5,847 nucleotides of DNA, from positions 1-5,847 of the forward strand of contig SBAY01000281.1 of the NCBI GenBank assembly GCA_005239945.1, given 5' to 3'. Below the pieces are notes generated by a model. It searched no databases. It was not told the origin of the DNA and saw nothing but the letters and a program-made list of their open reading frames with translations. Positions 1 through 5,847 of this stretch are shown in pieces (within the stretch, counting starts at the first letter, position 1; every line of letters begins with the position of its first letter). A program made the translations under genes and the position numbers. Source of the stretch: Nitrospira sp. Its GTDB lineage: Bacteria > UBA9089 > CG2-30-40-21 > SBAY01.

Positions 1-52
1 CAATAACTTATATTATATCATAGCATGGAGGAAAAGTCAAGGAAAATTTTCA

Positions 53-81
53 CATAACCTATTAAAAATCAATAGGTTATG
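53..81. repeat. Perfect 11-bp palindrome in leader of the sensor gene
   Basis: The arms CATAACCTATT (53-63) and AATAGGTTATG (71-81) are exact reverse complements around a 7-nt A-rich loop. The stem is AT-rich and is followed by GAATTTT rather than a long T run, so it is a poor classical terminator. It could be an operator for a dimeric regulator, a weak terminator of a gene upstream of the window, or part of a dispersed repeat. The alternative in-frame ATG at 79 lies inside the right arm, which argues against that ATG being the start of the following gene. Confidence 0.55.
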
Positions 82-114
82 AATTTTGCAGAAGGCTCGA
101 CCTATTCTCTAAAG

Positions 115-122
115 AAAGGAGG
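115..122 (+). promoter_or_regulatory. Strong Shine-Dalgarno that fixes the sensor gene start at 133
   Basis: AAAGGAGG lies 10 nt before the ATG at 133. The upstream in-frame ATG at 79 has no purine-rich site at a suitable distance and sits in a palindrome. The start at 133 also gives a short basic N-terminus (MKRRIKLK) directly before the first membrane helix, as expected for an inner-membrane sensor. Confidence 0.8.
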
Positions 123-132
123 AAGAAAAATC

Positions 133-3100
133 ATGAAAAGAAGAATTAAATTAAAACCAATTGAGCCGGAAAAAATAGTTAAGTTAGCCGATGTGGTTAT
201 GGTGCTTTTACTGCTGATTATCTTGCTTATCAGTTATTTAGCCTATCAGGAAGGTGCCGGGTATATATTTATTGTTTGGGCGCCATTATCTGCTTATATT
301 GCTGTCTTTTATCTATATTTGGTTAATCTCCTGAAACAGCAAAACAAGGAATTAAAGAATCAGAACAAAGAATTAATCTTAGCCAATCAAAGAAAATCCG
401 AATTTGTCTATAATTGCACCCATCAACTACGGACTCCATTGACGACGATAAAAGGTGCTATTGACCTTATGCTGGATAAGGCCTTTGGTGAAACAAATCC
501 TCAACAGGAAAGATTCTTATTTAACATCGATAAATCGTTGGAGCAACTTAATGGTTTGGTTTGCAATCTCTTAGACCACTCAATGATGACCTCTGGAAGG
601 CAGGAATTAGATATAAGATTGACCAATATCCCGATTTTGATAGAGGAGATAATGACATTTTTAAAGCCGGCGGCCAGACAAAAAAATATTACCTTAGAAA
701 GTAATATACCCAAGGATATTTCAGATATACCTGCTGATGCAGAAAGAATCCGTCAGGTGTTAATAAATCTAATAGCTAATGCGATTAAATTCTCTCAGGA
801 ATCAGGTAAAGTAACTATCCAGGTAAAGGAATGGGGTGATTGTCTTCAGGTTGGGGTCTTCAATACAGGTAAGGGATTACCCAAAGAGGATTATGAGCGT
901 ATATTCGATGAATTTTTTATGACAGCACCTATTTATGAAAGTCATGGGTTAGAATTAGCCTTAGCTAAAGGGATAGTCGAGGCACATGGTGGTGAAATTT
1001 GGGCAGAGGGTGAGCCTGAGAAGGGGAGTACATTTTATTTTACACTGCCAAAAGAAACAAAGGCATTAGATTTACTTAAAGAACGAAGAGAAATAAGTAA
1101 GTTTTTAACCCCGAGTTTAACCCTACTTGATTATATTGATCAGAATATCCTGCAAAGGATTCAGGATAATTTTACCGAGGCTATCGGTATGTCGGTTTCC
1201 ATATTAGACCTCAATGGCAACCCGGTAACTAAATCCGTTGAATTGAATAAATTTTGTAGTTTAATTCAAGGCTGTCCTGAAGGTAAAAACAGATGCAGAC
1301 GATTCAGTATGCGCATTGAAAATGATAGTTTGCGGGATAATAGACCAAAGGCATACTATTGTTTTGCTGGATTAGCCCATTTTGTGGCGCCAATCATCGT
1401 GGAAAATACACCCATGGGTTCTATCGAGATAGTGGGAACACAGATATTCAGCCCAATTGACCATAAGAGGATTAAAATTATCTCCGAATCACTGGGCATT
1501 GACCCGGATGAATTAATGGAAGCCGCCTCGGATATCAAGAGATTTCCGGAAAATAGGATTTATGCCGCCGGTGAGTTACTCTATTCGATTGCCAAAACCA
1601 TTTCTTCATTATGCACCCAGCAACATGAACTTACACACAAGGTAGCCGAATTATCTACTATCACCCATATCGGCAAGGCGATTACCTCTACCCTGGATTT
1701 AGATAGATTATTGGATTTAATCCTTTATACGACGATTACGGTTTTAGAGGGAGATTCAGGCTCGATTATGTTCATAGATAAAGAAAGGGATGAGTTGTAT
1801 GTCAAAGCCGGTTATGGGATGACCAAAGAGGCAATTAAAGGTAAAAAGATCAAATTAGGTAAAGAGATTGCCGGTTATGTGGCTAAGGAGAATAAACCAC
1901 TGCGGTTGACCCATAATATCGATGACGCTCACTTTATCAACCTACTGCATAGAGAAGGGTTGAAATCCGCTATGTCTTTACCATTGGTGCTTAGAAATGA
2001 AGTAATGGGTGTATTTAATGTCAACCGCAGTAAAGGACGGGACTTTACAGAGGATGATTTGAATATGTTTTCTACATTAGCCCTGCAGGCCACTATTGTC
2101 ATAGAAGAGGCTCAATTGTATCAGGCACTGGAACACAAGGCATCTGAATTAACCACCTTTTCTAAAATAGGTAAAACCATCCTTTCTACCCTGGGTATCG
2201 AACGGGTTTTAAATTTGATTGTCGAGGCAGTTGCTGAGGTAATACATACCAAACAATGTGTTCTCAGACTTGTGGATAAAAAAGAAAATATACTTCTTCC
2301 ACATGCCTCTATAGGTTTGAATGCAAAGGAATTGCAGATCGAAGAAAAATTTGCTATTACCTCAGCTCAAGAAAAGAAACCTATTGTTTGTGCCGATGTG
2401 AAAAAAGAACAACCTCAATTTGCCCGGGACAATATCTCCTCATTATTAACCGTACCGTTAACCATCCGGGAAAGGGTGATTGGAACAGTTTCTGTGTTAT
2501 CCATTAAACCATACCAATATTCATCAGAAGAGATAGAACTGCTTTCTACCTTTGCCGACCAGGCCTCGATTGCTATCGAAAATGCAGGGTTATTCGAAGC
2601 GGTCAGGAAAGGGTTATTAGCAGCCACCCAGGATTTGAGCCAAGCTATAGACCTGAAGGATGCCTACATAGGAGGTCATTCTGAGGAAAAGGCAAAACAT
2701 GCCTATGAAATTGCTAAGGAATTAGGTATGTCAGATGTATCTGCAGAGAATATAAAAGTGGCTACCTTACTCCATGATGTGGGTAAAATTGGTATCCCGG
2801 AAGAAATTTTACTTAAACCAGGTGGATTAACCGAGGATGAATTTGAGGTGATTAAAAAACATCCGCTTATCTCAACTGAAATTCTAAAATCAATTTCCTT
2901 CCCCAAGGAAATAATATATGCTATCCGCCATCACCATGAAAGATTGGATAGCAAAGGCTATCCTGATGGTCTGAGCAAGGATGAAATACCCAAAGAGGCA
3001 CTTATTATCGAGGCAGTAGATGCCTATGGTGCTATGACCAAAGATAGGCCATATCGAAAAGCACTGACTAAAGAAGAAGCCGCCAAAGAATTAAAAAAGG

Positions 3101-3171
3101 GTTCTGGGACTCAGTTTGACCCGGAGGTAGTGGATGCCTTCTTAAAGGTATTGAAGAAAGAAAATGCGTAA
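133..3171 (+). CDS. Membrane sensor: histidine kinase-PocR-GAF-GAF-HD-GYP c-di-GMP phosphodiesterase hybrid
   Basis: Protein of 1012 residues, numbered from the ATG at 133. Seen in order: TM helices at about 20-38 and 43-66; a KQQNKEL-rich coiled coil (67-90); HisKA with phospho-acceptor His97 in THQLRTPL; HATPase_c with N box Asn216, G1 NTGKG (244-248), F box IFDEFF (257-262) and a degenerate G2 GLEL (272-275), ending near 306; a PocR-type sensory domain (about 333-490) with Cys375, Cys381, Cys388 and Cys410; GAF domains at about 515-660 and 684-820; and HD-GYP from about 828. The HD-GYP ligands look complete: His849, His881-Asp882, Lys885, His910, His934/935, Gly942-Tyr-Pro944 and Asp963. 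Known for the family: HD-GYP hydrolyses cyclic di-GMP, and PocR and GAF domains bind small ligands. Inferred: a cytoplasmic-face sensor-phosphodiesterase with a possibly impaired kinase. There is no receiver domain in the protein and no response-regulator gene beside it. The ligand is unknown. Confidence 0.93.
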   Translation: MKRRIKLKPIEPEKIVKLADVVMVLLLLIILLISYLAYQEGAGYIFIVWAPLSAYIAVFYLYLVNLLKQQNKELKNQNKELILANQRKSEFVYNCTHQLRTPLTTIKGAIDLMLDKAFGETNPQQERFLFNIDKSLEQLNGLVCNLLDHSMMTSGRQELDIRLTNIPILIEEIMTFLKPAARQKNITLESNIPKDISDIPADAERIRQVLINLIANAIKFSQESGKVTIQVKEWGDCLQVGVFNTGKGLPKEDYERIFDEFFMTAPIYESHGLELALAKGIVEAHGGEIWAEGEPEKGSTFYFTLPKETKALDLLKERREISKFLTPSLTLLDYIDQNILQRIQDNFTEAIGMSVSILDLNGNPVTKSVELNKFCSLIQGCPEGKNRCRRFSMRIENDSLRDNRPKAYYCFAGLAHFVAPIIVENTPMGSIEIVGTQIFSPIDHKRIKIISESLGIDPDELMEAASDIKRFPENRIYAAGELLYSIAKTISSLCTQQHELTHKVAELSTITHIGKAITSTLDLDRLLDLILYTTITVLEGDSGSIMFIDKERDELYVKAGYGMTKEAIKGKKIKLGKEIAGYVAKENKPLRLTHNIDDAHFINLLHREGLKSAMSLPLVLRNEVMGVFNVNRSKGRDFTEDDLNMFSTLALQATIVIEEAQLYQALEHKASELTTFSKIGKTILSTLGIERVLNLIVEAVAEVIHTKQCVLRLVDKKENILLPHASIGLNAKELQIEEKFAITSAQEKKPIVCADVKKEQPQFARDNISSLLTVPLTIRERVIGTVSVLSIKPYQYSSEEIELLSTFADQASIAIENAGLFEAVRKGLLAATQDLSQAIDLKDAYIGGHSEEKAKHAYEIAKELGMSDVSAENIKVATLLHDVGKIGIPEEILLKPGGLTEDEFEVIKKHPLISTEILKSISFPKEIIYAIRHHHERLDSKGYPDGLSKDEIPKEALIIEAVDAYGAMTKDRPYRKALTKEEAAKELKKGSGTQFDPEVVDAFLKVLKKENA

Positions 3172-3194
3172 GTGTTCAAGTGCTGAGTAATTTG

Positions 3195-3293
3195 AGGGAA
3201 TAGCCAATAGGGAATAGCGGAGAGAGGAATTCTTTCTTTCCCTCCTCTTCATAACTTCTTCCCTATTCTCTACTTCCCTATTGGCTATTCCCT
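3195..3293. repeat. Inverted repeat of 7-nt units between the sensor gene and thiC
   Basis: The arms 3195-3214 and 3274-3293 are perfectly complementary over 20 bp around a 59-nt pyrimidine-rich middle. The left arm reads as heptads GGGAATA, GCCAATA, GGGAATA (3196-3216). The right side reads as CCCTATT, GGCTATT, CCCTATT (3276-3296), with one more CCCTATT at 3261-3267. A looser outer pairing is visible between TGAGTAATTTG (about 3184-3194) and CAATTACTAACTCA (about 3314-3327), with a 4-nt gap. No T tract follows, so this is better called a dispersed repeat or RNA hairpin than a terminator. It fills most of the 175-nt gap. I see no convincing promoter or riboswitch in the remainder. Confidence 0.8.
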
Positions 3294-3331
3294 ATTTCCT
3301 CGATTATTTCCACCAATTACTAACTCATTAC

Positions 3332-3337
3332 AAGGAG
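3332..3337 (+). promoter_or_regulatory. Shine-Dalgarno for thiC with GTG start
   Basis: AAGGAG lies 9 nt before the GTG at 3347. The nearest in-frame ATG is the Met codon of EEMEKV, well inside the conserved N-terminal ThiC region and without its own site. The GTG is therefore the best start. Confidence 0.75.
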
Positions 3338-3346
3338 ACAAAATAA

Positions 3347-4669
3347 GTGACTTTAAAGGCTAAGGCTAAGGCAAATGTTATCACTGAGGAAATGGAAAAA
3401 GTAGCCAAAACTGAAAATGTAGAGCCGACATATATTCGACAGGGACTGGCTCAAGGAACGATTGTTGTCCCACATAATCCTAATCATAAAAACCTCATCA
3501 AACTATGTGGTATTGGAAAAGGACTTCGGACTAAAGTCAATGCCAATATCGGCACATCACCAGGTATTATCAATCCACAAGAGGAACTCAATAAGGTTAA
3601 ATGTGCCATAAGCTCAGGAGCAGATGCGGTGATGGACCTGTCCATCGGCGGTGATATAACAACAATCAGACGACAAATCCTTGAGGACTTAGAGGTGCCC
3701 CTGGGAACAGTTCCCATTTATCAAGCGGCGATTGAGGCGGCCAATACCAAAGGTTCGATAATGGAGATGACGGCTGAATCCATTCTAAAGGTTATTGAAG
3801 AGCAGGCAAAGGATGGGGTTGATTTTATGACTATCCATGCCGGTGTAACTCAACAAATCATTGAAAGACTGAAAAGCCAGGAGAGGATTATAGAGGTAGT
3901 CAGTCGGGGTGGGTCTTTTTTAATCGAGTGGATGCTCTTCCATCAACAGGAAAATCCATTATATCAACATTTCGATGCTATCTTAAATATCGCTTATGAA
4001 TATGATGTGGTGTTAAGTTTGGGGGATGGATTGCGACCCGGATGTTTAAAGGATGCCACTGACCGAGCACAAATTCAGGAATTAATCATTCTGGGCGAAC
4101 TAACTAAACGGGCATTCGAAAAAGATGTTCAGGTAATGATTGAAGGGCCAGGACATGTCCCGCTCAACCAGATTGCGGCAAATGTATTGTTGGAAAAAAA
4201 ACTATGTTACGAGGCGCCATTTTATGTCTTAGGACCTCTGGTAACAGACATAGCACCCGGTTATGACCATATTACCGGGGCAATTGGTGGTGCTATTGCT
4301 GGGGCTAACGGGGCTGATTTCCTGTGTTATGTTACACCTTCCGAACACCTTCGATTGCCAACAGTAGAGGATGTCCGGGAAGGGGTGATTGTTTCAAGGA
4401 TAGCGGCTCATGCCGCCGATATAGCCAAAGGAATACTATCTGCGTTAGATTGGGATACCAGAATGGCTAAGGCACGAAAGGCATTAGATTGGCAGGCGCA
4501 GGTTGAATTGGCTCTTGACCCCAAAAAGGCCAGGGAGTATCTCAAGGAAGTGCCTCCCTTATTCTCAGAAGGCTGTACGATGTGCGGCAAATACTGTGCG
4601 ATGAAACAAGTATCGGGATTTGGGAATGAGTCATATAGGTCTTATGGTAATCCTTCAGTTATCAGTTAA
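3347..4669 (+). CDS. thiC: Phosphomethylpyrimidine synthase ThiC
   Basis: Radical-SAM enzyme that converts 5-aminoimidazole ribotide to 4-amino-5-hydroxymethyl-2-methylpyrimidine phosphate, the pyrimidine branch of thiamine synthesis; cytosolic. The 440 residues match the short ThiC form of anaerobes, without the N-terminal extension of longer homologues. Visible family landmarks: NANIG (65-69), Met96 in VMDLS, Tyr125 in GTVPIY, His164 in TIHAGV, SRGG (186-189), DGLRPG (227-232), EGPGH (266-270), Tyr293 in FYVLGP and YDHITGAIGG with His308. His270 and His308 are the expected metal ligands. The C-terminal cluster motif is Cys410, Cys413, Cys417 (CX2CX3C), one residue tighter than the CX2CX4C of many ThiC proteins; I recall the tighter spacing from clostridial forms. 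The paralogue BzaF (5-hydroxybenzimidazole synthase) shares this fold, but no cobalamin genes or riboswitch are nearby. No TPP riboswitch is evident upstream. The last few codons fall within a repeat arm. Confidence 0.94.
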   Translation: MTLKAKAKANVITEEMEKVAKTENVEPTYIRQGLAQGTIVVPHNPNHKNLIKLCGIGKGLRTKVNANIGTSPGIINPQEELNKVKCAISSGADAVMDLSIGGDITTIRRQILEDLEVPLGTVPIYQAAIEAANTKGSIMEMTAESILKVIEEQAKDGVDFMTIHAGVTQQIIERLKSQERIIEVVSRGGSFLIEWMLFHQQENPLYQHFDAILNIAYEYDVVLSLGDGLRPGCLKDATDRAQIQELIILGELTKRAFEKDVQVMIEGPGHVPLNQIAANVLLEKKLCYEAPFYVLGPLVTDIAPGYDHITGAIGGAIAGANGADFLCYVTPSEHLRLPTVEDVREGVIVSRIAAHAADIAKGILSALDWDTRMAKARKALDWQAQVELALDPKKAREYLKEVPPLFSEGCTMCGKYCAMKQVSGFGNESYRSYGNPSVIS

Positions 4670-4770
4670 TACCAAATGAAATTTTGGATTTTCGATTTTG
4701 GATTAAGGATATTAAGATTCCTCAATCCAAAATCCAAAATCCAAAATTGTAATCGTAATCTGATAACTGA
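4655..4770. repeat. Nested inverted repeat of 7-nt units overlapping the thiC stop
   Basis: Outer arms TCAGTTATCAG (4655-4665) and CTGATAACTGA (4760-4770) are exact complements. Inner arms 4680-4704 and 4724-4748 pair over 25 positions with a single mismatch, around a 19-nt loop. The inner arms are heptads: ATTTTGG, ATTTTCG, ATTTTGG on the left and three copies of AATCCAA on the right. The outer arms are also 7-nt repeats (CAGTTAT, CAGTTA). The whole block could fold into a long hairpin just after thiC translation ends and may protect the 3' end of the mRNA. It lacks a terminal T run. The thiC stop at 4667-4669 lies next to the left outer arm. Confidence 0.85.
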
Positions 4771-4813
4771 TGGCGTACCAACCGGTAACTGAGGCATTAC
4801 GTCTTATGAGTTC

Positions 4814-4819
4814 TATAAG
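4814..4819 (+). promoter_or_regulatory. Possible -10 element before the secreted-protein gene
   Basis: TATAAG at 4814-4819 resembles a sigma-70 -10 box and lies about 30 nt before the GTG at 4849. The hexamer 17 nt upstream, GAGGCA (4791-4796), matches TTGACA at only three positions, so the call is weak. The location after the repeat and before the ribosome site would suit an independent promoter. Confidence 0.22.
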
Positions 4820-4831
4820 TCCCATTCTTCC

Positions 4832-4837
4832 AAGGAG
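4832..4837 (+). promoter_or_regulatory. Shine-Dalgarno for the secreted-protein gene with GTG start
   Basis: AAGGAG lies 11 nt before the GTG at 4849. The leader resembles that of thiC (CAAGGAG, then an A-rich spacer and GTG). The GTG start gives a complete signal peptide, which supports this choice. Confidence 0.7.
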
Positions 4838-4848
4838 TAAAACAAAAA

Positions 4849-5622
4849 GTGAGCAAATACTTTTTTATATTAGTTGGCATTTTATTCATAGTCCCGTCTA
4901 TAGTCGAGGGGGAAGAGTATTATGGCCCTAAGAAGAAGATAGTGATAGCAGACTTCGATGTTAATTTGAAGTCTGCTCATCCACAAAGTGGTAAAATATT
5001 TACCGCTCAACTTAAATTCGCCTTATTTCACACCAACCGTTTTGTGGTAAAAGATACAAGAGAAAGGGCACAATTGCTAATTAGAGGTAAAATCCTAAAA
5101 TGTGGCGAAGTAAGTGCAATTAAATGGTATGACCGTGCATTGCCTGCCCGTTTTAGAGGGCCAAAGGTAACCCATGCCTGGATTGTGGTAGAAACAAATT
5201 TATGTAACCCAAATACCGGTGAAATAATCAAATCTTTTCGCACCAAGAGTGACACAAAGCTAAGTGGAGAAAAATTAGCCGGTTTAGACCGCGAAAAACT
5301 TAATCCAGACTGGGATTCTTCGGCTCTTTACCTTTCAAATAATAAGGTGATAAAAAGAATTATCGAAGTTGCCATTGAGGAGATGGATAAATACAAATGG
5401 GAGGCAGAAATAACCAGAATAGAGGGAAATAAAATTTACCTAGATAGTGGATTAGAAAGTAACCTGAAGGCAGGGACAATGCTTGCTGTTCATAAGAAAA
5501 ATAATGCAGAGACAATTGTTGGTGAGGCTAAAATAATTGAGGTAACTAAGGACTTTTCTGTTGCCATCATGACGAAAAATTCAGGGATTAAACCTGAGAT
5601 GGTGGTCAGGATAGTGGAATAG
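4849..5622 (+). CDS. Secreted protein, CsgG/LpoB-like with FlgT-type C-terminal module
   Basis: Protein of 257 residues. Residues 1-21 form a signal peptide: a short polar start, hydrophobic core FFILVGILFIV and a likely cleavage after Gly21 (VEG-EE). There is no cysteine there, so it is not a lipoprotein, unlike CsgG itself. Residues about 28-180 look like the CsgG/LpoB fold: the opening strand KKKIVIADFDV (28-38), an RFVVKDTRER segment, LLIRGKI, and NPNTGEIIKSF (120-130), which corresponds to the 'D..TGE' strand of such proteins. The tail (about 184-255) begins EAEITRIEGNKIYLDSG and continues through LKAGTMLAV, like the SH3-like C-terminal domain of FlgT and related envelope proteins. The only cysteines, Cys85 and Cys119, could pair as a disulfide. 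Known: relatives act in the periplasm or outer membrane in curli export, flagellar basal-body support or cell-wall synthase activation. I infer an envelope role; the exact function is unknown. The family match is from motif memory, not a search. Confidence 0.8.
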   Translation: MSKYFFILVGILFIVPSIVEGEEYYGPKKKIVIADFDVNLKSAHPQSGKIFTAQLKFALFHTNRFVVKDTRERAQLLIRGKILKCGEVSAIKWYDRALPARFRGPKVTHAWIVVETNLCNPNTGEIIKSFRTKSDTKLSGEKLAGLDREKLNPDWDSSALYLSNNKVIKRIIEVAIEEMDKYKWEAEITRIEGNKIYLDSGLESNLKAGTMLAVHKKNNAETIVGEAKIIEVTKDFSVAIMTKNSGIKPEMVVRIVE

Positions 5623-5693
5623 GTAAAATAAACGCAAAAGCAATTTTTTGCACCGGTAGTGTCAAATAAAATATGAAAGAATCTGAAAGAAAC

Positions 5694-5786
5694 CACAGAG
5701 GGCACGGAGGAAACCACAAAGGACACAAAGATAAGGAAGTGTTTTGCTATTAATTAAAACCTTTGTGAACTTTGTGGCTACTCTGT
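5694..5786. repeat. Inverted repeat of 9-nt CACAAAGGA-type units
   Basis: CCACAAAGGACACAAAG (5714-5730) and CTTTGTGAACTTTGTGG (5761-5777) are complementary at 15 of 17 positions around a 30-nt middle. An outer pairing of ACAGAG (5695-5700) with CTCTGT (5781-5786) extends the stem. The left side reads as 9-nt units: CACAGAGGG, CACGGAGGA (5694-5711), then CACAAAGGA, CACAAAGAT (5715-5732). Inside, GTTTT (5741-5745) can pair with AAAAC (5756-5760). CCACAGAGG-type repeats are widespread between genes in some uncultured bacteria and cyanobacteria; I place this one in that general class from memory. Confidence 0.75.
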
Positions 5787-5847
5787 AATACAAACTTGCA
5801 AGATCTCGTTTTTTTAACAAAGTTTTTTTCATACAGCCTTTGATAGA

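Noticed and set aside
25..57. Ten-codon ORF starting ATG GAG GAA in the sensor gene leader
   Set aside because: Too short to support, with no good ribosome site before it; a leader peptide cannot be shown from sequence alone.
2..82. Open reading frame from the left edge ending in TGA at 80-82, a possible tail of an upstream gene
   Set aside because: Only 26 codons, with composition that looks like AT-rich noise, and it runs through the palindrome; nothing recognisable as a protein end.
79..132. N-terminal extension of the sensor protein from ATG 79
   Set aside because: The ATG is in a palindrome and lacks a Shine-Dalgarno, while ATG 133 has a near-ideal one and a better membrane-protein N-terminus.
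3195..3293. Rho-independent terminator after the sensor gene
   Set aside because: The loop is 59 nt and no T run follows the right arm; the tandem-unit structure fits a repeat better.
3347..4669. BzaF (5-hydroxybenzimidazole synthase) instead of ThiC
   Set aside because: No cobalamin-pathway genes or cobalamin riboswitch nearby, and the motif blocks read like standard ThiC; a phylogeny would be needed to exclude it fully.
5634..5651. GCAAAA/TTTTGC hairpin after the secreted-protein gene as a terminator
   Set aside because: Only six mostly A-T pairs, with the T run inside the stem rather than after it.
5654..5672. GGTAGTGTCAAATAAAATA as an insertion-sequence end
   Set aside because: It loosely resembles terminal sequences of some IS elements, but no matching inverted end, target duplication or transposase is present in the window.
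5490..5726. 78-codon minus-strand frame across the end of the secreted-protein gene
   Set aside because: It lies mostly antisense to a well-supported gene and its start is within the 9-nt repeat; no protein-like features.
5795..5802. CTTGCAAG palindrome near the right edge
   Set aside because: Eight-base palindromes are common by chance, and no neighbouring gene or repeated copy gives it meaning.

Overview
The window is AT-rich bacterial chromosome carrying three complete genes, all on the + strand. They are separated by short gaps of about 175-225 bases, and each gap is filled by a different repetitive, self-complementary element. Nothing names the species. The mix suggests an anaerobic, uncultured-type bacterium: a large PocR/GAF/HD-GYP signalling protein, a short ThiC of the kind seen in clostridia and anaerobes, a CsgG/FlgT-like exported protein, and intergenic DNA full of short tandem units arranged as inverted repeats. 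That placement is an inference from gene style only.

Layout. Bases 1-132 are the leader of the first gene; they hold a perfect 11-bp palindrome with a 7-nt loop and a strong Shine-Dalgarno sequence. Bases 133-3171 encode a membrane-anchored sensor protein of 1012 residues. Its order is two TM helices, a short coiled coil, HisKA, HATPase_c, PocR, GAF, GAF and HD-GYP. Bases 3172-3346 hold a 20-bp perfect inverted repeat built from 7-nt units. Bases 3347-4669 encode ThiC (440 residues, GTG start). Bases 4655-4770 form a second nested inverted repeat, again of 7-nt units, whose left arm supplies the last codons and stop of thiC. Bases 4849-5622 encode a secreted protein of 257 residues (GTG start) that resembles CsgG/LpoB-type proteins with a FlgT-type C-terminal module. 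Bases 5623-5847 hold a third inverted repeat, of 9-nt units, and no gene I can support.

How the genes relate. The first protein probably senses a small molecule (PocR, GAF domains) and hydrolyses cyclic di-GMP through an apparently intact HD-GYP site. Its kinase ATP lid looks damaged, so it may work as a one-polypeptide sensor-phosphodiesterase rather than a normal two-component kinase. ThiC makes the pyrimidine half of thiamine and has no evident functional link to it. The third gene could be an envelope or motility-related output of c-di-GMP signalling, but only proximity hints at this. The repeat-filled gaps suggest that each gene is transcribed on its own or that the gaps fold within a longer message; no strong promoter, TPP riboswitch or classical terminator is visible.
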